A stretch of DNA of 64,000 bases from Microbacterium flavescens (GTDB lineage: Bacteria; Actinomycetota; Actinomycetes; Actinomycetales; Microbacteriaceae), in NCBI RefSeq assembly GCF_018588945.1, contig NZ_JAFIWA010000004.1, forward strand, positions 62,001-126,000. The letters run 5' to 3'. Shown piece after piece: positions 8,231 to 15,723 of the stretch (positions are counted from its first letter, which is position 1; each line of letters begins with the position of its first letter). The notes beneath the pieces were generated by a model that saw nothing but the letters and a program-made list of their open reading frames with translations, did no database searches and had not been told where the DNA came from. The translations under genes were made by a program, and so were the position numbers.

Positions 8231-9490
8231 GTGCGCAGGACACCCTCTTCCGTCCTCGGCCGGGGCCTGGCCCCGACCGAGGACGACCTGCGCCTGCCCC
8301 GGCCACCCGGAGTCATCCGCCGGTTCTGGGAGCGGCATCCGCTCACCACCGATATCGTGATCGCGGTCCTCGCGCTGCTGCTGTCGTTCCCCGCCGTCGC
8401 CGCGAGCTCATCGGTCACCGACGGCCTCAGCGGATGGGGCGCCGCGGTCGCGATCGGCCTGTCGGCCATCGCCTGCGTCGGGCTCGTGTGGCGGCGCCGC
8501 AGGCCGGTACTGGTCTTCGTCGTGTCCATGCTCCCGACGCTGGTCGTCGAGGTCGGGTTCGCCGCCGCCGTCAGCGGACCGGCATCCCTCATCGCCCTGT
8601 ACTCGATCGCGGTGTACCGCGGCGTCCGCGCCTGCTGGATCGCCCTCGGCGTCGCCTGCGGCGTCCTGGCCCTCAACGGGCTCGGCTACTCCCTCTTCGA
8701 CCCGGCCGACGCGAGCGTGTACATCAACCTCGCCGTGACGACGATCGTGGGTCTCCTGGTCGCGGCCCTCGTCGGGGTGAATGTCGGCAACCGTCGCCGA
8801 TACCTCGAAGCGCTCATCGACCGGTCGCGTCAGCTGGTCGTCGAGCGGGATCAGCAGGCGCAGCTGGCCGCCGCCGCGGAGCGCACCCGCATCGCGCGCG
8901 AGATGCACGACATCGTGTCGCACTCGCTCACCGTGGTCGTGGCGCTCGCCGAGGGAGCGGTGGCCACGCCCGACACGGAGCGCGCACGGGAGGCGAGCCG
9001 TGCGGTCGCCGCCACCGCCCGCGACGCACTCACCGAGATGCGGGTCATGCTCGGCGTCCTGCGCACCGACACCGCAGACGCGGATGCCCCGCTCGGCCCG
9101 CTCCTGGACGCGTCGCTGCACGACATCGTCGCGGCCGCCCGCGGCGCCGGCGCCCCCGTGACGCTCACGGTGACCGGGCAGCCCACCGTCCCGACGGCAC
9201 ATCGCCTCGCGGTGCTCCGGATCGTGCAGGAGGGCATCACCAACGCGATGCGCCACGCTCCCGACGCGAGCTACGTCCGCGTCACCACCGAGTACTCCGA
9301 CGAGGGCATCCGCATCACGGTCGAGAACGACGGCGCGCGCGAGGTCGACGCGGCCACCGTCGCGGGATGGGGTCTCACCGGGCTCCGTGAGCGCGTCGCC
9401 AACATCGGCGGCACGCTGACGGCGGGTCCCTCGGGGCCGAGCACGTGGCGCCTGACCGCCGAGATCCCCCCGGAGGGACCGCATGCCTGA
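8231..9490 (+). CDS. sensor histidine kinase, NarX/LiaS type (HisKA_3)
   Basis: Membrane sensor of a two-component system, 419 residues. About five hydrophobic segments fill residues 40-190 with no sizeable extracellular domain, suggesting intramembrane sensing. The HisKA_3 dimerisation box is AREMHDIVSHSLTVVV with the phospho-acceptor His at residue 226. The HATPase_c domain has the N-box in EGITNAMRHAPDAS and a G-box in GWGLTGLRERV. The start is GTG at 8231, 7 nt after TAGAGT. The gene ends 8 nt inside the response-regulator gene, so the pair is coupled. Confidence 0.92.
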   Translation: MRRTPSSVLGRGLAPTEDDLRLPRPPGVIRRFWERHPLTTDIVIAVLALLLSFPAVAASSSVTDGLSGWGAAVAIGLSAIACVGLVWRRRRPVLVFVVSMLPTLVVEVGFAAAVSGPASLIALYSIAVYRGVRACWIALGVACGVLALNGLGYSLFDPADASVYINLAVTTIVGLLVAALVGVNVGNRRRYLEALIDRSRQLVVERDQQAQLAAAAERTRIAREMHDIVSHSLTVVVALAEGAVATPDTERAREASRAVAATARDALTEMRVMLGVLRTDTADADAPLGPLLDASLHDIVAAARGAGAPVTLTVTGQPTVPTAHRLAVLRIVQEGITNAMRHAPDASYVRVTTEYSDEGIRITVENDGAREVDAATVAGWGLTGLRERVANIGGTLTAGPSGPSTWRLTAEIPPEGPHA

Positions 9491-10160
9491 CCGGATCCGC
9501 GTGCTGCTCGTCGACGACGAGAAGCTCATCCGCCTGGGGTTCCGCCTCGTGCTGGAGGCCGAGCCCGACCTCGAGGTCGTCGGCGAGGCGTCCGACGGTG
9601 CCGACGCGATCGAGGCGGTGCGGATGCTGCGCCCCGACGTCGTGCTGATGGATGTGCGGATGCCGCGGATGGACGGCATCGAGGCGACGCGGCAGCTGGT
9701 GGCGCAGCATCCGTCCCTCCGCATCGTCGTGCTCACCACGTTCGACCTCGACGAGTACGCGTTCGCCGCCCTGCGTGCGGGGGCCAGCGGATTCCTGCTG
9801 AAGGACGCGCATCCGCACGAGCTCACCGCCGCGATCCGCGCCGCGCACGGCGGAGACGCCGTCCTCGCGCCGCGCGTGACCCGGCGGATGCTGGAGATGT
9901 TCGGCGACCGCCTGCCTGAGAACGCCGCCTCGGACGGGCCGGCGAGCGACCTCACCGAGCGCGAGCACGAAGTGTTCGTCGCGATGGCCCGCGGACTCAC
10001 CAACGCCGAGATCGGCGCGGAGCTCTTCGTGAGCGAGTCCACCGTCAAGACCCACGTGGGCCGGGTGCTGGCCAAGCTCGGCGCACGCGATCGCGTCCAC
10101 GCGGTCATCCTCGCCCACCGGCTGGGCGTCGTCCCCCGCGACGCGGAATTCGACGCCTGA
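9483..10160 (+). CDS. response regulator, NarL/LuxR family
   Basis: Transcription factor activated by the preceding kinase. 225 residues. The receiver domain (1-120) has acidic residues D11 and D12, phospho-acceptor D57 in VVLMDVRMPRMDG, and the conserved lysine in LLKDAHPHEL. The C-terminal LuxR-type HTH (about 155-215) contains LTEREHEVFVAMARGLTNAE and the recognition segment SESTVKTHVGRVLAKL. It most likely controls the adjoining ABC transporter, as in other transporter/two-component modules. Confidence 0.94.
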   Translation: MPDRIRVLLVDDEKLIRLGFRLVLEAEPDLEVVGEASDGADAIEAVRMLRPDVVLMDVRMPRMDGIEATRQLVAQHPSLRIVVLTTFDLDEYAFAALRAGASGFLLKDAHPHELTAAIRAAHGGDAVLAPRVTRRMLEMFGDRLPENAASDGPASDLTEREHEVFVAMARGLTNAEIGAELFVSESTVKTHVGRVLAKLGARDRVHAVILAHRLGVVPRDAEFDA

Positions 10161-10225
10161 TCCGCGGTCGCGGCGCGTGCGGCTGCCCCACCCCGACATT
10201 GGGCGGACGCACGGGCGCCGGTCGT

Positions 10226-10231
10226 TAGGAT
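10226..10231 (+). promoter_or_regulatory. -10 hexamer (TAGGAT) of the mscS-like gene
   Basis: TAGGAT then 7 nt then ATG at 10239; leaderless arrangement with no Shine-Dalgarno sequence. Confidence 0.55.
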
Positions 10232-10238
10232 CGACTCG

Positions 10239-11330
10239 ATGATCCACCTCGATGTCGTCGATCCGGCCGTGCCCGCAGAGCCCACGGTGTGGACGCAGTT
10301 CCTGGACTTCCTCGTGAAGGCCGGCTACGCCGCTCTCACCGTCGCCGGCATCGTCGTCGGCGCCATCATCCTCGTGTGGATCCTCCGGTTCGTGATCCGC
10401 CGGGTGGTGAACCGCATCGTCAACGGCGCCAAGTCGAAGGCCAACGTGGACGACACGCAGGCGCTGGAGCGCTCGCCGCTCGCCTCCGTCCGGCTGGTGC
10501 AGCGCACGCGCACGCTCGGCTCGATCCTGCAGAACATCGTCAACGTGACGGTCGTCATCATCGCGCTGCTGCTCATCGTGAACGTGCTCGCGCCGAATGC
10601 CCTCGGCTCGCTGACGCTGCTGACTGCAGCTGTCGGCGCGGGTCTCGGTTTCGGCGCCCAGAACATCGTCAAGGACGTCCTCAACGGCATCTTCATCGTC
10701 GCGGAAGACCAGGTCGGCATCGGCGACGTCGTCGACCTCGGACTCGCGTCGGGCATCGTCGAGTACGTCAGCGTGCGCGTGACCCACGTCCGCGATGTCA
10801 ACGGCACGCTCTGGTACGTCCGCAACGGCGAGATCACCCGCATCGGCAACCTGTCGCAGGGCTGGTCGCGCGTGATCGTCGACCTGTCCATCCCGGTGGA
10901 CGCCGACATCGAAGAGGTCGAGCAGCTCATGCTCTCCACCGCGAAGGGCCTCGCCAAGGACACCAAGTGGCGCACCCGCATCCTCGAGCAGCCCGAGGTC
11001 TGGGGACTCGAATCGATCACCGGCGACGCCCTCGTGATCCGGCTCGTCCTGAAGACCCGGGCCAACGCCAAGGACGACGTCGCCCGCGAGCTGCGCATGC
11101 GCCTCAAGAAGGCGCTCGACGAAGCCGGCATCACGCTGCCCGCACTGACCACCGTCATGCCGTCGGGCATCGAAGGGGCGCAGCGCGTGCGCGGCGCGAA
11201 TCCTCCCAAGACCAAGCCCACCGCCGTGACTCCCCCGCCGGCGGCCTCCCGCCCGGTGTGGAAGCCGAAGCGCACGCCGAAGACGCCTCCCCCGGCATCC
11301 CCCGGCGACGACACGAAGGGCACGCCATGA
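10239..11330 (+). CDS. mechanosensitive ion channel, MscS family
   Basis: Channel that opens under membrane tension during osmotic downshock. 363 residues. Three hydrophobic segments lie at about 27-50, 95-117 and 122-145; the last is the pore helix with the glycine/alanine pattern LLTAAVGAGLGFGAQNIVKD. The beta domain follows (GIGDVVDLGLASGIVEYVSV). The final ~60 residues are proline- and lysine-rich and probably disordered. The stop codon overlaps the ATG of the hemoglobin gene (ATGA), so the two are translationally coupled. Confidence 0.92.
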   Translation: MIHLDVVDPAVPAEPTVWTQFLDFLVKAGYAALTVAGIVVGAIILVWILRFVIRRVVNRIVNGAKSKANVDDTQALERSPLASVRLVQRTRTLGSILQNIVNVTVVIIALLLIVNVLAPNALGSLTLLTAAVGAGLGFGAQNIVKDVLNGIFIVAEDQVGIGDVVDLGLASGIVEYVSVRVTHVRDVNGTLWYVRNGEITRIGNLSQGWSRVIVDLSIPVDADIEEVEQLMLSTAKGLAKDTKWRTRILEQPEVWGLESITGDALVIRLVLKTRANAKDDVARELRMRLKKALDEAGITLPALTTVMPSGIEGAQRVRGANPPKTKPTAVTPPPAASRPVWKPKRTPKTPPPASPGDDTKGTP

Positions 11331-11845
11331 CGGATGCCTCGCCCCTGAGCTTCTACGACGAGATCGGCGGTCACGCCGCCTTCGTGCGTCTCGTCGACTC
11401 GTTCTACCGCGGTGTCGCCGACGATGAGGTGCTGCGGCCGATGTACCCGGAAGAGGACCTCGGACCCGCGAAGGTGCGGCTGACGATGTTCCTCGAGCAG
11501 TACTGGGGCGGCCCGGCCACCTACAGCGAGCAGCGCGGGCACCCGCGCCTGCGCATGCGCCACGTGCCGTTCCACGTCAATCCCGACGCGCGTGATCGCT
11601 GGCTCGCCCACATGCGCACCGCCGTCGACGAGCTCGAGCTGTCACCGCTGCACGAGGCCACGCTGTGGGACTATCTGCAGCGTGCCGCACATGCGATGGT
11701 GAACACGTTCGAGCCGACCGGCATCGGGCCGGCCGCGAACGGGCGGGACGCGGCATCCCGCCCCGCCGCCACCGACGCGGGAGCGCCGCGCTCCGCCATC
11801 CCCCTCACCGCTGAGCCGCCCCCGCCCAGCGACAGCACCGCCTGA
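11327..11845 (+). CDS. glbO: truncated hemoglobin, group II (trHbO type)
   Basis: Haem protein binding O2 or NO. 172 residues, of which the first ~128 are the 2-on-2 globin. Diagnostic residues: B10 Tyr27 (SFYRGV), CD1 Tyr40 (RPMYPEED), proximal F8 His79 (MRHVPF) and G8 Trp92 (DRWLAH), the combination of group II proteins such as M. tuberculosis trHbO. The segment YWGGPATYSEQRG is also typical. An extra ~45-residue tail rich in Ala, Pro and Ser is probably disordered. The ATG overlaps the MscS stop codon. Confidence 0.94.
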   Translation: MTDASPLSFYDEIGGHAAFVRLVDSFYRGVADDEVLRPMYPEEDLGPAKVRLTMFLEQYWGGPATYSEQRGHPRLRMRHVPFHVNPDARDRWLAHMRTAVDELELSPLHEATLWDYLQRAAHAMVNTFEPTGIGPAANGRDAASRPAATDAGAPRSAIPLTAEPPPPSDSTA

Positions 11846-11879
11846 AACCGCGCTCTGCCCACCCGACGAAGGAGTCGAC

Positions 11880-13550
11880 ATGCCCGCTGCGCCCGCCACC
11901 CATTCCGCGGACGTCCTCGTGATCGGCTGGGGCCTCGCCGGCCTCGTGGCCGCGAGCGAAGCCGTCGCCGCCGGCAAGCGGGTCGTGATCGTCGACCAGG
12001 AGCCCCGCTCGAACCTCGGTGGTCAGGCGTGGTGGTCGTTCGGCGGACTGTTCTTCGTCGACTCGCCCGAGCAGCGGCGCATGGGCATCAAGGACTCCCT
12101 CGAGCTGGCCCGTCAGGACTGGTTCGGCAACGCCGGCTTCGACCGCGAGGAGGACGCCTGGCCGAAGCGCTGGGCTGAGGCCTACCTTCAGTTCGCGCAC
12201 GAGGAGAAGCGCAGCTGGCTGCGCGAGAAGGGCGTCGGATTCTTCCCCGTCGTGGGGTGGGCGGAGCGCGGCGGTTACACCGCCACGGGTCCCGGCAACT
12301 CGGTGCCGCGGTTCCACGTCACGTGGGGAACGGGTCCGGGCGTCGTCGCCCCCTTCCAGGCCGCCGTCGAGGCCGCCGAGGGCCAGGGTCGGATCACGAT
12401 CCTGCCCCGGCACAAGGTCACCGGGCTCACCATGGTCGACGGCGTGGTCACCGGGGCAGAGGGCGCCGTGCTCGCGCCGTCGGGCGCGGCCCGCGGCTAC
12501 GCCTCCTCCCGCGAGGTCGTCGGATCGTTCGCGGTGACGGCGTCCGCGACCATCGTCTCGTCTGGCGGCATCGGCGGAAACCATGACCTGGTGCGATCCT
12601 GGTGGCCGGAACGCCTCGGCCCGGCGCCGCAGACGATGGTCACCGGCGTGCCCGCGTACGTCGACGGATCGATGCAGGTCGCGTCGTCGGCCGCAGGTGC
12701 CAACCTCATCAACGGCGACCGCATGTGGCACTACGTCGAGGGCATCCAGAATTGGGATCCGGTGTGGCCCGACCACGGCATCCGCATCCTCCCCGGACCG
12801 TCCTCGGTGTGGCTCGACGCGACGGGCCAGCGCCTTCCGGTGCCGCTGTTCCCCGGATTCGACACCCTGGGCACGCTCGCCCACCTGCGCGCGACGGGCC
12901 ACGACCATTCCTGGTTCGTGCTGTCGCAGAAGATCATCGAGAAGGAGTTCACGCTCTCGGGCAGCGAGCAGAACCCCGACCTCACCGGCAAGGACGTGCG
13001 GCTCCTTGCGAAGTCGCGGCTCGGCAAGGGCGCCGCCGGCCCGGTGCAGGCGTTCATGGACAAGGGCGCCGACTTCGTCGTCCGCGACACCCTCGACGAC
13101 CTGATCGCAGGGATGAAGGCCCTTCCCGGCGGTGACGTGCTCGACGGCGACCTCGTGCGGTTCGAGCTCGAGGCGCGCGACCGCGAGATCGACAACGACT
13201 TCACCAAGGACGCGCAGATCGCGATGCTGCGCTCGGCGCGGTCCTACCGCGGCGACAGGCTCATCCGCACCGCGAACCCGCACCGCATCCTCGACCCCGA
13301 GTCCGGGCCGCTCATCGCCGTCAAGCTGCACGTGCTCACCCGCAAGTCGCTGGGCGGCGTCGAGACCGACCTGTCGGGGCGCGCGCTCGGCGCCGGCGGC
13401 GAGCCGATCCCCGGCCTCTACGCCGCGGGCGAGGCGAGCGGCTTCGGCGGAGGCGGCGTCCACGGCTACCGTGCACTCGAGGGCACATTCCTGGGCGGAT
13501 GCCTCTTCTCCGGTCGCACGGCCGGCCGGGCGGCGGCGGCCGCGGTCTGA
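11880..13550 (+). CDS. FAD-dependent dehydrogenase, KstD/fumarate-reductase flavoprotein-like
   Basis: A soluble flavoprotein of 556 residues. The N-terminal Rossmann FAD site is VIGWGLAGLVAASEA with the ribose-binding acid in VVIVDQEP. The C-terminal FAD segment GLYAAGEASGFGGGGVHGY is typical of the flavoprotein family that includes 3-ketosteroid delta-1-dehydrogenase and fumarate reductase. No steroid genes are nearby, so the substrate is unknown; many actinobacterial copies are simply annotated as FAD-binding dehydrogenase. AAGGAG 6 nt upstream supports the ATG. It starts 34 nt after the hemoglobin gene and may share its transcript. Confidence 0.87.
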   Translation: MPAAPATHSADVLVIGWGLAGLVAASEAVAAGKRVVIVDQEPRSNLGGQAWWSFGGLFFVDSPEQRRMGIKDSLELARQDWFGNAGFDREEDAWPKRWAEAYLQFAHEEKRSWLREKGVGFFPVVGWAERGGYTATGPGNSVPRFHVTWGTGPGVVAPFQAAVEAAEGQGRITILPRHKVTGLTMVDGVVTGAEGAVLAPSGAARGYASSREVVGSFAVTASATIVSSGGIGGNHDLVRSWWPERLGPAPQTMVTGVPAYVDGSMQVASSAAGANLINGDRMWHYVEGIQNWDPVWPDHGIRILPGPSSVWLDATGQRLPVPLFPGFDTLGTLAHLRATGHDHSWFVLSQKIIEKEFTLSGSEQNPDLTGKDVRLLAKSRLGKGAAGPVQAFMDKGADFVVRDTLDDLIAGMKALPGGDVLDGDLVRFELEARDREIDNDFTKDAQIAMLRSARSYRGDRLIRTANPHRILDPESGPLIAVKLHVLTRKSLGGVETDLSGRALGAGGEPIPGLYAAGEASGFGGGGVHGYRALEGTFLGGCLFSGRTAGRAAAAAV

Positions 13551-13561
13551 CGGGGCGGGCG

Positions 13562-14239
13562 TCAGCTGTCGCGCGAGCCGGTCCGGCGCACCGGAGTCAG
13601 GCCCATCACGGCCGGCCCGCGCACGACGACGTGGCCGCGCTCGAGACGGAGCCGGGTCCACGGCCCGCTGACCAGGACGCGCGCGGTCTCGGCTCCGCTG
13701 ATGAACCCCATGCTGAGTGCCGCATAGGCGACACCGAGCGGCAGGCCGCCCAGCTCCTCGTCGGGCTCACCCCAGATCGTGGCCCGGATCGCCCGGACGA
13801 CGTCCTCTCCGGCATCCGTCGGAACCGCGTCCGCGACGCGCGCGATGCCGCTCTGCGCCTTCGCCGCCAGCGCCGACGCCTCGATGCCGTCGCGCTCCGT
13901 CCAGCCGGCGCGCGGCGGGCTGATGCCCGCCCAGGCGGGAGAGACGGCGGTCTCGGGCAGCTCGACGGCGGTCGGCTCGCCGCTCACGGCAAGGAGAGCG
14001 GATGCCTCGACCGCCAGGTCGCAGACCAGTTCGGGGTCGGCTGCGACGGTGCGGATGGCGAGCACGGTCGGAGTCGCATCGCCGATCCCGCGCGGGGCGA
14101 GCGGCGCCGCCGTCATCACCAGCACCCCGCCTGTGGCCTGGAGCCGCACGGCCTCGTCGGTGAATCGGTCCGACCTGCCCGCGAATGTCAGGACGTCGGC
14201 GGCCGACTCGGCGTCGGCGAGGATCAGGCGGGGAGGCAT
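13562..14239 (-). CDS. unrecognised protein, 225 residues
   Basis: No family recognised. The protein is soluble, with no signal peptide or membrane segment, and rich in Ala, Val and Gly, ending in ALSMGFISGAETARVLVSGP and a basic tail. Coding is supported by strong third-position G+C and by a leaderless promoter: TAGCTT lies 7 nt before the ATG at 14239. It converges on the flavin dehydrogenase gene with only 11 nt between stop codons and is divergent from tesB. A role in acyl-CoA metabolism is possible only by neighbourhood. Confidence 0.72.
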   Translation of the reverse strand: MPPRLILADAESAADVLTFAGRSDRFTDEAVRLQATGGVLVMTAAPLAPRGIGDATPTVLAIRTVAADPELVCDLAVEASALLAVSGEPTAVELPETAVSPAWAGISPPRAGWTERDGIEASALAAKAQSGIARVADAVPTDAGEDVVRAIRATIWGEPDEELGGLPLGVAYAALSMGFISGAETARVLVSGPWTRLRLERGHVVVRGPAVMGLTPVRRTGSRDS

Positions 14240-14246
14240 CGCCCCT

Positions 14247-14252
14247 AAGCTA
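14247..14252 (-). promoter_or_regulatory. -10 hexamer (TAGCTT) of the 225-residue protein gene
   Basis: TAGCTT, 7-nt spacer, ATG at 14239. Leaderless arrangement; it supports this start. Confidence 0.5.
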
Positions 14253-14296
14253 CCAAGCGGAACGATGGGCGGCGGCTGCCGCCGGAAGGGAGCCGC

Positions 14297-15202
14297 GTGG
14301 AACAGGCCGAGTGGGAGCCCGATCCCGATCCCGTCGCGTCGATGCTGTCCGTGCTCGACCTGGCCGGCTCCGACGCGCGCACGGCCGAGGACATCTTCAC
14401 GGGCGTGTCGCAGTCGATGCCGCTGGGCCGCGTCTATGGCGGCCAGGTGCTCGCACAGTCCATTGTCGCCGCAGCCCGCACGACGCCCGAGGACCGCAAC
14501 GTCCACTCCATGCACGGCTACTTCCTGCGTCCGGGCGATTCGGCCAAGGGCATCACCTTCGCGGTGGACCGCATCCACGACGGCCGCTCCTTCTCGACGC
14601 GCCGGACGCAGGCGTACCAGGAGGGCGTGCCGATCTTCTCGATGATCGCCTCCTTCCAGGACGAGGATCCCGGGATCGAGCACCAGACGCCGATGCCGGA
14701 CGGCATCCCGGCCCCCGACGAGCTTCCCGACGTCGAGTCCCATCTGAAGGGGCTGCATCCGATGTCCAAGCGCCTCTTCACCGATCGCCCTGTCGATCTG
14801 CGACACGTGCCGTCGCCGATCTATCTCTCGGTCGAGGGCGAGCGCACGGCCAGCCAGGCGGTGTGGATGCGGGTGCGCCGCAGCATCCCCGACTCTCCGG
14901 CGATCCACCGCGCGGCGCTCGCCTACCTCAGCGACCTCACGATCCAGGAGTCGATCCTCCGCGCCCACGGCATCCCGTGGGCGACGCGCGGCCTGAAGGT
15001 GGCCAGTCTCGACCACGCGATGTGGTGGCACCGCTTCGGCCGGGTGGACGAGTGGATGCTCTACGTGCAGGAGTCCCCGAGCGCACGCGGTGGTCGCGGC
15101 CTGGCGACGGGACGCGTGTACTCCCAGGACGGCACCCTCCTGGCGAGCGTCGCGCAGGAGATCATGGTGCGCGTCCCCGAAACGGGACCTGACGACTCCT
15201 GA
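14297..15202 (+). CDS. tesB: acyl-CoA thioesterase II
   Basis: Hydrolyses medium- and long-chain acyl-CoA to free acid and CoA. 301 residues with the double-hotdog TesB architecture: N-terminal hotdog with the family motif GRVYGGQVLAQS (about residues 50-61) and HGYFLRPGD, C-terminal hotdog with LDHAMWWHR and the conserved ending GRVYSQDGTLLASVAQE. The aspartate in LDHA and the glutamine in VAQE match the Asp/Thr/Gln active site of TesB (family knowledge). GTG at 14297 follows GAAGGGAG. It ends 5 nt from the stop of a second, convergent thioesterase. Confidence 0.95.
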   Translation: MEQAEWEPDPDPVASMLSVLDLAGSDARTAEDIFTGVSQSMPLGRVYGGQVLAQSIVAAARTTPEDRNVHSMHGYFLRPGDSAKGITFAVDRIHDGRSFSTRRTQAYQEGVPIFSMIASFQDEDPGIEHQTPMPDGIPAPDELPDVESHLKGLHPMSKRLFTDRPVDLRHVPSPIYLSVEGERTASQAVWMRVRRSIPDSPAIHRAALAYLSDLTIQESILRAHGIPWATRGLKVASLDHAMWWHRFGRVDEWMLYVQESPSARGGRGLATGRVYSQDGTLLASVAQEIMVRVPETGPDDS

Positions 15203-15207
15203 CCGGC

Positions 15208-15723
15208 TCAGCGGCGGTGCGTGTAGGCGATCGGCTCACCGAGGTAGGGCGACCAGGCCGCCCGCTCTTCGGCCGACAGCCGCAGCGGCCGGCCGGTCTC
15301 CGCACCGACCTTCACGACGACCGTCGTCGCTCGCGCATAGACGGTCTGCACGCCGTCGACCGCCATGGCGAGCGGGCTGCGCACCTCGTAGCAGACCTCG
15401 ATGCTGGATCCGCCCAGCTTCGAGAACCACATCTGCACGTCGAGCGGGTGCCGCTGATACGGCACCGGCGCGAGGTACTCGATCTCCTGCCGGGCGATGA
15501 GCGTGAGCACGCCGCTGAAGATGCTGGATTCGAGGACGGCCGTGTCGGGTGCGTCCTCCCCCGGTTCGGGAAGCCAGAACGCCCGCACGCGCGCCTCCTC
15601 GAGCAGCTTGAGCATCGAGGTGTTGTTGACGTGGTTGAAGGCGTCGAGGTCGCCCCATCGCAGGTGGATGGGGATGTGGAGGCGCCGCCCTCCGGCGGCG
15701 CCCGCCGATCCTCCGTCAGTCAC
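15208..15723 (-). CDS. acyl-CoA thioesterase, 4HBT hotdog family
   Basis: A single-hotdog thioesterase of 171 residues. The motif LRWGDLDAFNHVNNTSMLKL near residues 20-39 has the catalytic Asp and the downstream HVNN of the 4-hydroxybenzoyl-CoA thioesterase class; ARQEIEYLAPVPY follows. The GTG at 15723 lies inside the 3' end of ettA (ettA stops at 15716), so translation is probably coupled to ettA, with no separate ribosome site seen. Exact acyl substrate unknown. Confidence 0.88.
   Translation of the reverse strand: MTDGGSAGAAGGRRLHIPIHLRWGDLDAFNHVNNTSMLKLLEEARVRAFWLPEPGEDAPDTAVLESSIFSGVLTLIARQEIEYLAPVPYQRHPLDVQMWFSKLGGSSIEVCYEVRSPLAMAVDGVQTVYARATTVVVKVGAETGRPLRLSAEERAAWSPYLGEPIAYTHRR

Noticed and set aside
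11880-13550. Steroid degradation gene (kstD) assignment
   Set aside because: Only the general flavoprotein fold is visible and no other steroid catabolism gene is present.
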